Notes: generated from the letters alone by a model not told the origin. Shown: positions 53,511 to 63,862, numbered from the stretch's first letter. The stretch: DNA of 64,000 nt from Alphaproteobacteria bacterium (GCA_028871455.1 JAGWNF010000006.1:54871-118870); one strand, 5' to 3'. Made by a program: numbers and translations.

Positions 53511-54275
53511 CTAGGCCGGCAGCAGATCGAGGAACCAGAAGCCCTTGGTCGCGCCGGCCGCCGGCGCGTTCGGCACCGGCATGGCGGGGCCGTCGCCAGG
53601 CGGATCGGCGCTCGTCGCCGTCGTCGGAAGCGGCCGGTAGACCTTATCGCCGCGGCTGAAGGTCACCGGCGACCGGAACACCGGTCCGTCCCAGACGAAG
53701 CTGTGGTACTCGCCGTTCTCGCCGCAAGGATCGACGCCCGCCGGCAGGCCGGCGAAGAAAGCGGCGTCGAGCGCGCGACCGACGTCGTCTTCGCCGAGCA
53801 TGGCGTCGTTGGCGCAGCACAGCACCGCCTTGAAGCCGCGATCGACGAACTCGCGCGCCAGATCGCGCGTATCGACGTGCCACAGCGGGAAGACGCCGCT
53901 CAGACCGAGCTCGGCGAGCAGCGTCTCGCGCCAGTGGCGCAGGTCGGCGAGGAAGATGTCGCCGAAGGCGACGGTCTCGACGCCGCGCGCGCGCCAGGCG
54001 CCGAGCGTCGCGCGCAGCGCCGCCACGTATTCGTCGTTGGTGCCGCTCGGTCCGACATACATCGTGTCGAGCGGCAGGCCGATAGCGCACGCCTGTGCCG
54101 TCACCAGCTCCTCGCGGACGCCGTGCATCGAGACGCGCCGATATTGGCGGTTGACCGTCGTGATCAGCGCCGCGACCTCGTATTCGCCGGCGCGCCGCAA
54201 TCGGTCGAGCGCGAGCCCCGAATCCTTGCCGCCGCTCCAGAACAGGACGGCGGGAACCTTGGCCTGTCCGGTCAT
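53511..54275 (-). CDS. Dph6-like ATP pyrophosphatase (DUF71)
   Basis: 254 residues of the adenine-nucleotide alpha-hydrolase superfamily. PP-loop FWSGGKDSGLALDRLRRAGE at residues 12-31, then VAALITTVNRQYRRVSMHGV, FGDIFLADLRHWRETLLAEL, LSGVFPLWHVDT and DPCGENGEYHSFVWDGPVF, the DUF71 signature region. Eukaryotic relatives amidate diphthine; the bacterial role is unknown. Start ATG 54275, 4 bases after the stop of the formamidase-like gene, so the two are cotranscribed. Confidence 0.9.
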   Translation of the reverse strand: MTGQAKVPAVLFWSGGKDSGLALDRLRRAGEYEVAALITTVNRQYRRVSMHGVREELVTAQACAIGLPLDTMYVGPSGTNDEYVAALRATLGAWRARGVETVAFGDIFLADLRHWRETLLAELGLSGVFPLWHVDTRDLAREFVDRGFKAVLCCANDAMLGEDDVGRALDAAFFAGLPAGVDPCGENGEYHSFVWDGPVFRSPVTFSRGDKVYRPLPTTATSADPPGDGPAMPVPNAPAAGATKGFWFLDLLPA

Positions 54276-54279
54276 CGGC

Positions 54280-55527
54280 TCACGCGACCGTCCTGAAGAT
54301 CGCCTTGGGAATCATGGCGTGGATGCCTTTCACGCCGTCGACGTTCTGGGTCACTTCGAAGTCGACGGCGACGCTGGCCAGCGCATAGGCGTCCGCCGGA
54401 TCGAGACCTTGCGTCTCGCCGAGGAATGTCACGGTCTCGCGCACGGCGATGCGTATCGCCTCGTCCAGGCTCTCGTGCAGGCCCAGGGTGATCCAGTGCG
54501 TCGGCGTCTCGGCGCGCGGCAGCGCCCAGAATTTCTGCTTGATGAGCTCGAGGCGGAACGTGCCGGTGAGCGAGGTCTCGATCGCCGTCAGGTTGACCTC
54601 GCCGTCGCCCTGGGCGGCGTGACCGTCGCCGGTCATGAACAGCGCGCCCGGCACGTGCACGGGAAGATAAAGCGTCGCGCCGGCGGTCAGCTCGTTCAAA
54701 TCGATGTTGCCGCCGAACGGGCCCGGCGGCGCGGAGTTGAGCTTGCCGAGCGTCAACGCCGGCCCGGTCGCCATGATGCCGAAGAACGGCTTGAGCGGAA
54801 TCTCGATGCCGGGCGCGAAGCGCGCGACGCGCGTTTCCATGTCGAAGGGGATGACGATGCTGCGGTTGAGCGTGAACTCGGCCGGCAGCGTGCCCTTGCC
54901 CATGCGCACCGAATTGACGCCATAGGGCACGCGCGGCTCGGCCGCGAGCACGTGCACCGCCAGCACGTCGCCGGGCTCGGCGCCCTCGACATAGATCGGC
55001 GCCGAGACGACATGCGGACCGGCGCCCGAATGCTGCACCTTGGCGTAGATCGCGACCGCGTCGGCCAGCACATCGGCTTTGGGAATGCCGAAGCGCTTGA
55101 AGAAGCCGACCGGATCGCCCTGGTCCTCGAGCAGGCCTTCGTGCGAGACGGTGTCGATGGTGACGGTTGCGCCCGGCGCGACGCGCAGCACCGGCTCGGC
55201 GGCGCTCCACAGATAGCCCCAGTGGACGGTCTCAGGACCGGATTTGACGTGGAAGCCGCCGTCGCGGGTCGCGCGCACCAAGCCTGCCTTGCGCGCACGT
55301 TTCTCGAGGCTGCCGCCGGCGCGACCGCCGGCCGCGGTCGGCTTGGCATGGGCCGTTGGTGCCGCGTCTGCCGCCAGGAAATCGCGCACCGCCCGCGACT
55401 TCAGGCCTTTGGCGAGGAATTCGCGCTCCTCGGGCCCGATCAGCGCTAAGCGCGACAGCTCCTCGATGAAGGCTTCGAACGGCTTCGGCCGGGAGCGCGC
55501 AGATACGCGCTTGCGCGACGACGGCAT
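54280..55527 (-). CDS. Acetamidase/formamidase family protein
   Basis: Family hydrolyses formamide or acetamide to the acid plus ammonia. ATG 55527 with AGGAG upstream; 415 residues. Residues 1-100 are a basic, Ala-rich extension not found in short relatives. The catalytic part follows: VHWGYLWSAAEPVLRVAPGA, HSGAGPHVVSAPIYVEGAEP, FFGIMATGPAL, GNIDLNELTAGATLYLPVHV and FMTGDGHAAQGDGEVNLTAI. The upstream extension is odd. Amide substrate unknown; nitrogen genes are nearby but not in the same unit. Confidence 0.92.
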   Translation of the reverse strand: MPSSRKRVSARSRPKPFEAFIEELSRLALIGPEEREFLAKGLKSRAVRDFLAADAAPTAHAKPTAAGGRAGGSLEKRARKAGLVRATRDGGFHVKSGPETVHWGYLWSAAEPVLRVAPGATVTIDTVSHEGLLEDQGDPVGFFKRFGIPKADVLADAVAIYAKVQHSGAGPHVVSAPIYVEGAEPGDVLAVHVLAAEPRVPYGVNSVRMGKGTLPAEFTLNRSIVIPFDMETRVARFAPGIEIPLKPFFGIMATGPALTLGKLNSAPPGPFGGNIDLNELTAGATLYLPVHVPGALFMTGDGHAAQGDGEVNLTAIETSLTGTFRLELIKQKFWALPRAETPTHWITLGLHESLDEAIRIAVRETVTFLGETQGLDPADAYALASVAVDFEVTQNVDGVKGIHAMIPKAIFRTVA

Positions 55528-55662
55528 CGGCGACTCCTGCAACAGCCAGCGGGGCGACAGTTTTGCCGCCCCCGCCTTTAATCGCAAGTCAGGCGGCTTG
55601 TAAATGCCGCCGCCGCAGCGCGCGACGGCGCGTCCCGACCGGATAACCGGAGGCGCCGTCCG

Positions 55663-55698
55663 CAAACGAAAGCCCCCGTCGGCGGCGCCGACGGGGGC
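55663..55698 (-). terminator. Rho-independent terminator of glnA
   Basis: GCCCCCGTCGGC (55672-55683) and GCCGACGGGGGC (55687-55698) form a 12-bp stem with a 3-base loop. On the minus strand it is followed by TTTCGTTTGC. It lies 27 bases beyond the glnA stop. Confidence 0.9.
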
Positions 55699-55724
55699 CG
55701 GGAACGCAAACCCGCGATGCGGAC

Positions 55725-57134
55725 TCAGACGCTGTAGTACATCTCGAACTCGACCGGATGCGGCGTGTGCTCGAACTTGTGCACTTCCTCCATCTTGAGA
55801 TCGACGTAGGACTCGATGAAGTCCTTGGTGAACACCTCGCCCTTGGTCAGGAAGGCGTGGTCGGCCTTCAGGTTCTCGAGCGCCTCGCGCAGGCTGCCGC
55901 AGACGGTTGGCACGTTCTTCAACTCCTCCGGCGGCAGATCATAGAGGTTCTTGTCGATCGGCTGACCGGGATTGATCTTGTTCTGGATGCCGTCGAGGCC
56001 CGCCATCAGCATCGCCGCGAAGCCGAGATAGGGATTGGCGGCCGGATCCGGGAAGCGGACCTCGACGCGCTTCGCCTTCGGGCTCTGCACGATGGGGATG
56101 CGGCACGACGCCGAGCGGTTGCGCGCCGAATAGGCGAGCAGCACCGGCGCCTCGAAGCCGGGAATGAGGCGCTTGTAGCTGTTAGTCGTTGGATTGGTGA
56201 AGGCGTTGATCGCTTTGGCGTGCTTGATGATGCCGCCAATGTAGTGGAGCGCCAGCTCCGACAGATCAGCATAGCCCGAGCCGGCGAAGAGCGGCTTGTC
56301 GCCCTTCCATATCGACTGGTGCGTGTGCATGCCCGAGCCGTTATCGCCCTTGATCGGCTTCGGCATGAAGGTCGCCGTTTTGCCGTACTGGTTTGCGACC
56401 ATCATGATCACATACTTGTAGATCTGCATCTGATCGGCGGTGGTCACCAGCGTCGAAAATTCGAAACCGAGTTCGTGCTGCGACGGCGCGACCTCGTGGT
56501 GGTGTTTCTCGACCTTGAGGCCCATGTCGGACATGGTCGACAGCATTTCCGAGCGCATGTCCTGGAACGAATCGACCGGCGGCACCGGAAAATAGCCGCC
56601 CTTGATCGGCGGGCGATGGCCGGTATTGCCGTCCGGCACCTTGCGGTCGCTGTAGTAGGGGCCCTCTTCCTGGTCGACGGCGTAGAATTGCGTCTCCATC
56701 GCCGACTTGTACCGCACGTCGTCGAACACGAAGAACTCGGCCTCGGGGCCGAAGAACGCCTTGTCGCCGATGCCGGTCGAGGCGAGGTGCTTCTCCGCCT
56801 TCCGGGCGATCGAGCGCGGGCAGCGCGCATAGGGCTGGCCGGAGAGCGGGTCGTGGGTGTCGCAGACGATCGAGATCGTGCTCTGCGCGCAGAAGGGATC
56901 GACCACCGCGGTGTTGAAGTCCGGCACCAGAAGCATGTCGCTTTCGTTGATCGTCTTCCAGCCGGCGATCGACGATCCGTCGAACGGCACGCCGGCCTTC
57001 AGGAAATCGGCGGTCACGGACTTCACGTGGTAGCTCAGGTGCTGCCACTTGCCGCGCGGGTCGGTGAAGCGGAAGTCGACGTACTTGGCGTCGTGCTCCT
57101 TGATCATTTCCATGATCTTTTTCGGATCGGACAT
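55725..57134 (-). CDS. glnA: Glutamine synthetase type I
   Basis: Condenses glutamate and ammonia with ATP, cytoplasmic dodecamer. 469 residues, normal length. N-terminal [32 protein letters not shown], the ATP/metal region [34 protein letters not shown] (latch) and the histidine-containing HTHQSIW, and the adenylylation segment [12 protein letters not shown] (Tyr397 equivalent). It is 115 bases after glnB and controlled with it. Terminator follows. Confidence 0.98.
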   Translation of the reverse strand: MSDPKKIMEMIKEHDAKYVDFRFTDPRGKWQHLSYHVKSVTADFLKAGVPFDGSSIAGWKTINESDMLLVPDFNTAVVDPFCAQSTISIVCDTHDPLSGQPYARCPRSIARKAEKHLASTGIGDKAFFGPEAEFFVFDDVRYKSAMETQFYAVDQEEGPYYSDRKVPDGNTGHRPPIKGGYFPVPPVDSFQDMRSEMLSTMSDMGLKVEKHHHEVAPSQHELGFEFSTLVTTADQMQIYKYVIMMVANQYGKTATFMPKPIKGDNGSGMHTHQSIWKGDKPLFAGSGYADLSELALHYIGGIIKHAKAINAFTNPTTNSYKRLIPGFEAPVLLAYSARNRSASCRIPIVQSPKAKRVEVRFPDPAANPYLGFAAMLMAGLDGIQNKINPGQPIDKNLYDLPPEELKNVPTVCGSLREALENLKADHAFLTKGEVFTKDFIESYVDLKMEEVHKFEHTPHPVEFEMYYSV

Positions 57135-57249
57135 CGGACTCGGTCTCCCCTTTGTGGTGGCTTGTCAGGTGGTGGTAGCGGCGGCCGAAACGGCGACGGG
57201 CGTCACCCGGTCGGCGTGTCGGCCGCGGAATTTCGTCGGTGGAACGGAT

Positions 57250-57612
<363 letters not shown>

Positions 57613-57664
57613 CTAGCGCAAACGCGGCGTCCGCGCCGTCGCCGTTTTATCCTCGCCGCCTATA

Positions 57665-57681
57665 AAGCATGAGCCGTGCCA
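57665..57681 (-). promoter_or_regulatory. Sigma-54 (RpoN) promoter of glnBA
   Basis: Read on the minus strand, TGGCACGGCTCATGCTT has GG at -24 and GC at -12 with correct spacing and one mismatch to the TGGCAC-N5-TTGC consensus. It lies about 77-93 bases before the glnB ATG. Nitrogen-limited activation by NtrC would be expected. Confidence 0.7.
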
Positions 57682-57768
57682 CAGCCTCCTGTGACGGGCC
57701 CCTGCCAAACGCCGCGGGAATCCTGTGGATAAGAACAACAAGATCAAAAATTAGGCAAGGCTGCACAA

Positions 57769-58974
57769 TTAAGTGGCCGGCACCCGGCGATTGTCCTGCC
57801 GCGCCAGCCACTGGCCCAGCCGCGACATCGCTTCCTCGATGGCCGCGCGGCTGGCGGCATAGGAGAAGCGCACGAAGCCCTCGCCGAAGGCGCCGAAGCT
57901 GGTGCCGGCGACGGTGGCGATGCCGGCCTCGTCGAGCAGCCGCCGCTCGACCTCGCGCGCGCCGAGGCCGGTGCCGGTGATGTTGGGAAAGACGTAGAAC
58001 GCGCCGCCCGGCGTGGCGCAGCGCAGGCCCGGCAGCTTGTTGAGCGCGGCGACGATCACCTTCCGGCGCTCGGCGAAGGCGCGCACCATGGCGTCGACCT
58101 CGGTACGCGGACCGGTCAGCGCGGCGATGCCGGCGTATTGCGCTGCGGCGTTGACGCAGGAGTGACAGTTGATCGCCAGACGCTCGGCGGCGGCGAACAG
58201 CGATTCCGGCCACACGCCGTAGCCCAGCCGCCAGCCGGTCATCGCGTAGGTCTTGCTCCAGCCGTCGAGCAGGATGACGCGGTCGGCGATCGACGGATAG
58301 GTCAGCAGGCTGACATGGCGCGCGCCGTCGTAGAGAATCTCGCCGTAGATTTCGTCGCTCAGCACCGCGACCTGCGAAAAGCGCTCGAGACCCGCGACCA
58401 GCTTGTCGAGCTCGGCCTTGGGCACGACGCCGCCGGTCGGATTGGCCGGGCTGTTGATGATGATGAGCCGCGAGCGCGGCGTGAGCTTGGCGAGCACCTC
58501 GTCGGCGCTGAACGAGAAATCCTTCGACTCATGCAGGTCGATCGGCACCGGCGTCGCGCCGGAAAAGCGGATGACGCTCTCGTAGATCGGAAAGCCGGGA
58601 TTGGGATAGAGGATCTCGGCGCCGGTCTCGCCGAACATCATGATGGCGAAGAACATCGTCACCTTGCCGCCGGGCACGACCAGCACCCGGTCGGGCGACA
58701 CGGTGACGCCGTGGCGGCGGTGCAGATCGGCAACCACCGCCTCGCGCACCTTGGGAATGCCGTTCGCCGGCGTGTAGCCGTGATGGCCGTCGGCCAGCGC
58801 CTTGCGGCCGGCCTCGACGATGTGCGGCGGGGTCGGGAAGTCGGGCTGGCCGATGCCGAGATTGATGATGCTGCGGCCTTGCGCCTCGAGCGCCTTGGCG
58901 CGCGCCAGCACCTCGAAGGCGCTTTCGGTGCCGAGGCGCGACATGCGTTGCGCCATGACGAGCGAGGCGGTCAT
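57769..58974 (-). CDS. Class I/II aminotransferase (PLP)
   Basis: 401 residues of the aspartate-aminotransferase fold I family. NLGIGQPDFPTPPHIVEAGR at residues 38-57, YTPANGIPKVREAVVADL, the Asn region NSPANPTGGVVPKAELD, the PLP lysine in LLDGWSKTYAMTGWRLGY and the C-terminal Arg-containing RFSYAASRAAIEEAMSRL. Related to AspC/ArAT-like enzymes; amino donor cannot be fixed. Start ATG 58974. Transcribed toward glnB. Confidence 0.93.
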   Translation of the reverse strand: MTASLVMAQRMSRLGTESAFEVLARAKALEAQGRSIINLGIGQPDFPTPPHIVEAGRKALADGHHGYTPANGIPKVREAVVADLHRRHGVTVSPDRVLVVPGGKVTMFFAIMMFGETGAEILYPNPGFPIYESVIRFSGATPVPIDLHESKDFSFSADEVLAKLTPRSRLIIINSPANPTGGVVPKAELDKLVAGLERFSQVAVLSDEIYGEILYDGARHVSLLTYPSIADRVILLDGWSKTYAMTGWRLGYGVWPESLFAAAERLAINCHSCVNAAAQYAGIAALTGPRTEVDAMVRAFAERRKVIVAALNKLPGLRCATPGGAFYVFPNITGTGLGAREVERRLLDEAGIATVAGTSFGAFGEGFVRFSYAASRAAIEEAMSRLGQWLARQDNRRVPAT

Positions 58975-59109
58975 GCGGCCATACTAGCGCCGGCGTTCCC
59001 GCGGCCGAAGCCGTATCCCGTGCGCGTCATTGCCGCGGCTGCATAGGCGTCCCGCCATCGCGCATGGCAGCCGGTCGGACGGCGAAACCGGCCGGATCGG
59101 GCGGGAAAT

Positions 59110-59187
59110 TGGGGCGAGTGACCGGATTCGAACCGGCGACATCCAGAATCACAATCTGGCGCTCTAACCAACTGAGCTACACTCGCC
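59110..59187 (-). tRNA. tRNA-His(GTG)
   Basis: 78 bases on the minus strand with encoded CCA and the extra G at -1. Acceptor GCGAGTG pairs with CACTCGC; the additional G opposite C73 is the tRNA-His identity element. D-arm GCTC..GAGC, anticodon stem CCAGA/TCTGG with loop TTGTGAT (GTG), T-arm CCGG-TTCGAAT-CCGG. All arms are intact. Confidence 0.96.
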
Positions 59188-59237
59188 ACCGGATGCGGTC
59201 CTAGCGCGAAGGCCTTCGAAACGTCAAGCCAGGAGCC

Positions 59238-60731
59238 ATGAAACCCGCCGATTACGCCCTGCTGACACCGGCCGAGATGGCCGCGGCCGACCGCGCCGCG
59301 GCGACCGCGGGCGTCGCCGGCACGATCCTGATGGAGGCGGCCGGCCGCGCCGTCGCCGAAGCGGTAATGCGGCGCTGGTCGCCGCGTCCGGTGAGCGTGC
59401 TGTGCGGACCCGGCAACAACGGCGGCGACGGTTTTGCCGCGGCGCGGCGGCTGATTGCCGCTGGCTGGCCGGTGCGGATTGGCCTGCTTGGCGACCGCGC
59501 GGCCTTGCGCGGCGAGGCGCAGGAGCATGCCGCGCGCTGGCGCGGCGACGTCGAGCCACTGTCGCCGGCCTTGCTCGACGGCGCCGGCGTCGTGGTCGAC
59601 GCCATCTTCGGCGCCGGCCTGTCGCGGCCGGTCGAGGGTGCTGCCCGTCGGGTGATCGAGGCGCTGGCGCGCAGCAGGCTGCCGGTCGTCGCCGTCGACG
59701 TGCCGAGCGGCCTCGACGGCGCTACCGGCGCAGTGCTCGGCGCAGCGGCACCGGCGACCATCACTGTCACCTTCTTCCGCAAGAAGCCGGGACATCTGCT
59801 GTTGCCCGGTCGGTTGGTCTGCGGCGAGATCCAGCTCGCCGATATCGGCATGCCGCCGGCGGTGCTCGACGGCATCCGGCCGCAGACCTTCGAGAACCAT
59901 CCGGCGCTGTGGCTCGACGCCTATCCCTGGCCGACGCACGGCACGCACAAATATAAGCGTGGTCATGCCGTCGTCTTCGGCGGCGCGATCCTGACCGGCG
60001 CGGCGCGCCTGGCGGCGCACGCGGCGCAGCGCGTCGGCGCCGGCCTGACGACGGTCGCCGCGCCGGCGGCGGCGTTTCCGATCTATGCCGGCGCGCTGCA
60101 GAGCATTCTCGTCGCCAAGCTGGCGCGCGCCGGCGATTTCGCGCGCCTGATCGCCGATCCGCGCCACAACGCCATCCTGGTCGGTCCGGGCGCGGGCGTC
60201 GCGCCGGAGACGCGCCGGGCCGCGCTGGCGGCGCTCGCCACCCGCCGCAATGTCGTGCTCGACGCCGACGCGCTTACCGTCTTTGCCAAACAGCGCCGGA
60301 CCCTGTTCAAAGCATTGGCCGGCGCGGCGGCGGTGATCACGCCGCACGAAGGCGAGTTCGCGCGCCTGTTTTCCGCGACCGGCGATAAGCTGGCGCGCGC
60401 CCGCGCCGCAGCGGCGGAATGCGGCGCCGTGGTACTGCTCAAGGGGACCGACACGGTGATCGCCGCGCCGGACGGGCGCGCCGCGATCAACGCCAATGCG
60501 CCGCCGAGCCTCGCCACCGGCGGCACCGGCGACGTGCTGGCGGGTTTGGTGCTGGGCCTGCTGGCGCAGGGACTCGATCCGTTCCGGGCCGCCGGCGCGG
60601 CATGCTGGCTGCATGGCGACGTCGCGCAGGATTGCGGGCTCGGCCTGGTGCCGGAAGATCTCGTGGCGCGCTTGCCCGCCGCGCTCGCCCGGCTCGCGGT
60701 GCGCTTGCCAATCGACCGGCGCGCGGAGTAA
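59238..60731 (+). CDS. nnr: Bifunctional NAD(P)H-hydrate epimerase/dehydratase
   Basis: Repairs NAD(P)HX: the N-terminal domain (1-215, YjeF_N) epimerises, the C-terminal ribokinase-like domain dehydrates with ADP. 497 residues. Epimerase signature VLCGPGNNGGDGFAAARRLI and VDVPSGLDGATG; dehydratase signature RGHAVVFGGAILTGAARLAA, VITPHEGEFARLF, LLKGTDTVIAAPDGRAAINA and SLATGGTGDVLAGLVLGLLA. ATG 59238 is in an AGGAG context. Length fits the fused form common in alphaproteobacteria near glnB. Confidence 0.96.
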   Translation: MKPADYALLTPAEMAAADRAAATAGVAGTILMEAAGRAVAEAVMRRWSPRPVSVLCGPGNNGGDGFAAARRLIAAGWPVRIGLLGDRAALRGEAQEHAARWRGDVEPLSPALLDGAGVVVDAIFGAGLSRPVEGAARRVIEALARSRLPVVAVDVPSGLDGATGAVLGAAAPATITVTFFRKKPGHLLLPGRLVCGEIQLADIGMPPAVLDGIRPQTFENHPALWLDAYPWPTHGTHKYKRGHAVVFGGAILTGAARLAAHAAQRVGAGLTTVAAPAAAFPIYAGALQSILVAKLARAGDFARLIADPRHNAILVGPGAGVAPETRRAALAALATRRNVVLDADALTVFAKQRRTLFKALAGAAAVITPHEGEFARLFSATGDKLARARAAAAECGAVVLLKGTDTVIAAPDGRAAINANAPPSLATGGTGDVLAGLVLGLLAQGLDPFRAAGAACWLHGDVAQDCGLGLVPEDLVARLPAALARLAVRLPIDRRAE

Positions 60732-60741
60732 TCGCCTGATC

Positions 60742-62172
60742 ATGAACGAACATGTCAGCCTGCTCGACCGGACACTCAATTCGCTGCGGGGGGCTTGGCG
60801 CGATTCGTTGCGCGGCGCGTGGCGTGACATCGCCGCCTCGGCGCGCGGCGCGCTCACCGGCCAGCCCCGACCGGAACTCTCGCGCGAGGATGCCGAGCGG
60901 CTGCGCGTCCAGTTGCGCGACTGTCTCGAGGGTCGCGGCGGCGAAGTGTCCGCCCGCGCCCGCGCGGCCGACCTCGGCCGCACCTATCTGGCGCTCAATG
61001 CCGTCGGACGCGAGCGCTTCCTGCGGCTGCTGGCAGTCGAATTCGACATCGATCATCGCGAGGTCGCGCGTCTCAGCGCGCAGATCCAATCGGCGGCCGA
61101 CGATTTCGAGCGCCGCAAGATCGAGCGCACGCTGCGCCAGGCGCTCGAGCCGCCGCGGGTAAAACTGCTGACGCAGTTCAACGCCCTGCCGGAGGGCGTC
61201 AAGTTCCTGGTCGACATGCGCGCCGAACTGATGCGGCTCGGCCGCGAGGATCTCAAGCTCGCTGCGCTCGAGCAGGACCTGAAAATGCTGCTCTCCGGCT
61301 GGTTCGACATCGGCTTCCTCGAGCTCGGCCGTATCACCTGGGATTCGCCCGCCGCGCTGCTCGAGAAGCTCATGCTCTACGAGGCGGTGCACGAGATCCG
61401 CAGCTGGACCGACCTCAAGAACCGGCTCGAGGCCGATCGCCGCTGTTTCGCGTTTTTCCATCCGCGTATGCCGCAGGAACCGATCATCTTCGTCGAGGTC
61501 GCGCTGACCCAAGGCATGTCGAGCAACGTCCAGGCGCTGCTCGACGAAAGCGCGCCGGTCGGCGATCCGACGCAGGCGGACACCGCGAATTTCTACTCGA
61601 TCTCGAACTGCCAGCGCGGCCTGTGGGGCATCAGCTTCGGCGATTTTCTCATCAAGCGCGTCGTCGACATGCTGGCGGCCGAGCTGCCGCACCTCAAGAC
61701 CTACACGACGCTGTCGCCGATCCCGGGTTTCGGCGCCTGGATCGAGAAGCGCCTGGCCGAGGAAGGCGACGACCTGCTGACGGAAGAGGAACGCGCCGCG
61801 GTCGCCGCAGTGCCGCGCGGCAACGAGGGTTTCGCGGCGCTGATCGCGCAGCCGGACTGGAGCGCCGACGAGGTGACCGCGGAGGCGGTGAAGGCGCCGC
61901 TGACGCGGCTCTGCGCGCGCTACCTGCTGACCGAAACCACGCCGTCCGGCCGCGCCAGCGATCCGGTCGCGCATTTCCATCTCAGCAACGGCGCGCGCAT
62001 CGAGCGCATCAACTGGCGCGGCGACCTGTCGAAGAAAGGCCTGCAGCAGTCCTTCGGCATGATGATCAACTATCTCTATCGCCTCGGCGACATCGAGGAG
62101 AACCACGAGGCCTATACCGGCGAGGGCCGTATCGCCGCATCGAGCGCGGTCACGCGCCTGGCCAAGGACTGA
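60742..62172 (+). CDS. Malonyl-CoA decarboxylase
   Basis: Converts malonyl-CoA to acetyl-CoA and CO2. ATG 60742, 10 bases after nnr; upstream open frame overlaps nnr and is discarded. 476 residues: helical N-terminal domain (1-170), then IIFVEVALTQGMSSNVQALL, NFYSISNCQRGLWGISFGDF, FLIKRVVDMLAAELPHLKTY and the catalytic DPVAHFHLSNGARIERINWR with His and Gln region. Full-length and in frame. Likely cotranscribed with nnr. Confidence 0.95.
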   Translation: MNEHVSLLDRTLNSLRGAWRDSLRGAWRDIAASARGALTGQPRPELSREDAERLRVQLRDCLEGRGGEVSARARAADLGRTYLALNAVGRERFLRLLAVEFDIDHREVARLSAQIQSAADDFERRKIERTLRQALEPPRVKLLTQFNALPEGVKFLVDMRAELMRLGREDLKLAALEQDLKMLLSGWFDIGFLELGRITWDSPAALLEKLMLYEAVHEIRSWTDLKNRLEADRRCFAFFHPRMPQEPIIFVEVALTQGMSSNVQALLDESAPVGDPTQADTANFYSISNCQRGLWGISFGDFLIKRVVDMLAAELPHLKTYTTLSPIPGFGAWIEKRLAEEGDDLLTEEERAAVAAVPRGNEGFAALIAQPDWSADEVTAEAVKAPLTRLCARYLLTETTPSGRASDPVAHFHLSNGARIERINWRGDLSKKGLQQSFGMMINYLYRLGDIEENHEAYTGEGRIAASSAVTRLAKD

Positions 62173-62359
62173 ACCGGGGCCGAAAGGCCGCGTTGCCTTG
62201 TCGTCATTCGGGTCAATCACTCTGAAAGCGGGCCGCCCGGTCCCTGTTCCGGCCGCAATCAGCAGGTCCATTGGACTTCTATGCGACGCCGCGTGCCACC
62301 GGTGCTGACAGGTTTTGCAGGCTTCGCTCGGGCGGGAATCGTACGGTGACGGTTGTGCC

Positions 62360-63850
62360 TTAGCCCACGATGCTTTCGATCGCGAGGGTGCCCCCGTGCA
62401 ATTCGCACATCGAGCGCGCGAGCGGCAATCCCAGGCCTGTGCCTTGATATTTTCGACTTAGCGCGCTGTCGATCTGCTCGAACGGTTGGAGCGCACGCTC
62501 GACGTTGGCGATGCCGATGCCGGTGTCGATGACTTGTATCGTTATGGCGTTCTGCTCGTCGGCCCGACAAACGACACGTATCGAGCCGCCGCGCAGGGTG
62601 AATTTGATGGCGTTCGACAGGAGGTTGAGCAGCATCTGCTTCACCAACCGCTCGTCGGCGTTGAGTGTCGGCAGATCGGGCGCTATGTCGGTGGTCAGGT
62701 CGAGGCCACCCTTGTCGGCGCGCTCGCGCACGATGCGGATGCAAGACTCGATCGCCTCGCGCGGATCAATCGGCATTTCATTCAGCGCGAGCTTGCCAAC
62801 GCCGATCTTCGATAGGTCGAGGATATCGTTGATGATGCGCAACAGATGGATGCCGCTCTCATGGACGTCGTGGGCGTACCCGCGATACGAGGGATGCCCC
62901 AACGGTCCGAATGATTCTTGCTCGAGGATTTCGGAGAATCCGATGATCGAGTTAAGAGGTGTGCGCAGCTCGTGGCTCATATGAGCGAGGAATTCGCTTT
63001 TGCCGCGGTTTGCCGCTTCGGCCTCTTCTTTGGCGATGCGCAGTGCCTCTTCGAGCTTGCGGCGCTGCTCCTCGGCAAGCCGCATCTCGGTAATATCCTT
63101 GATCGTGCCGAATATATGGCGCGGGTCGGGCATAACCGCGATGTCGCATACGATGTGACGCTCTGCGCCGTCTGGGCGAACGATGCGCAGCTCCTCGTGG
63201 ATGATGCCCGGTTTCGACAATCCCTCGTTGAGCGCAGCATCAAAGCGGGGCCGGTCGTCTGGATGGACCAAGGCGAGGAAGTTTTCGCGGCTTGGTGATA
63301 CACATTCGCTGCTGACGCCGAGAATTCGGTATGTTTCGTCCGACCAGGCCACCCGTCCCGAGACGAAATCGCGTTCGAAACTACCGATAGCGGCGATGCG
63401 CTGCGCTTGCGCGAGCTGTTCTTGACTATCGCGAAGTTTTTGGGTCAGCCGCTCGAGCTCTTCCTCGCGTTGCTTCATCTCGGACACATCAATGCGAATG
63501 CCGATGATGCCGCCATCGGAGGTGCGCCGTTCGATGATGCGGCTCCAGTGGCCGTCGTCGTAAGCGCGGATGAAATCGGTATTCGCCGCTCGATGCTGCG
63601 CCATTCGTTTGGCGACCCACCCTTCGAGATCGGACCCGACGTCCTTCACGTAGCCGCTTGCTGCATGGGCGCGGAGCAAGTCCTCGAACCGGACACCGGG
63701 TACAAGCTGTTCAACCGCACGAGGAAAATATCGGCGCGTCGCCGTGTTGCAGATGACGATGCGGTCGTCGGCATCGCAAAGCAGAAAGCTCGCCGGAATG
63801 CACTCGATGGCATCGGCGAATTGGCGATAGAGCACTTCGAAAGCGGTCAT
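62360..63850 (-). CDS. Dual-PAS hybrid-less histidine kinase, truncated at the C-terminus
   Basis: 496 residues: PAS 1 about 10-125, PAS 2 about 145-262 (WSDETYRILGVSSECVSPSR), coiled coil, H-box AHMSHELRTPLNSIIGFSEI, N-box LLNLLSNAIKFT, G1 DTGIGI, F-box FEQIDS and G2 GTGLGLPLARSMCELHGGTL. The end reads ESIVG, then TAA at 62360-62362, but the same frame continues GTTVTVRFPPERS for 25 codons to TAG at 62279-62281. This is the missing last strand, so the TAA replaces a codon inside the GxGTxV motif. The start at 63850 abuts IS-like DNA and the ribosome-binding site is poor. Confidence 0.9.
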   Translation of the reverse strand: MTAFEVLYRQFADAIECIPASFLLCDADDRIVICNTATRRYFPRAVEQLVPGVRFEDLLRAHAASGYVKDVGSDLEGWVAKRMAQHRAANTDFIRAYDDGHWSRIIERRTSDGGIIGIRIDVSEMKQREEELERLTQKLRDSQEQLAQAQRIAAIGSFERDFVSGRVAWSDETYRILGVSSECVSPSRENFLALVHPDDRPRFDAALNEGLSKPGIIHEELRIVRPDGAERHIVCDIAVMPDPRHIFGTIKDITEMRLAEEQRRKLEEALRIAKEEAEAANRGKSEFLAHMSHELRTPLNSIIGFSEILEQESFGPLGHPSYRGYAHDVHESGIHLLRIINDILDLSKIGVGKLALNEMPIDPREAIESCIRIVRERADKGGLDLTTDIAPDLPTLNADERLVKQMLLNLLSNAIKFTLRGGSIRVVCRADEQNAITIQVIDTGIGIANVERALQPFEQIDSALSRKYQGTGLGLPLARSMCELHGGTLAIESIVG

Positions 63851-63862
63851 AGTGGCCTGCTG

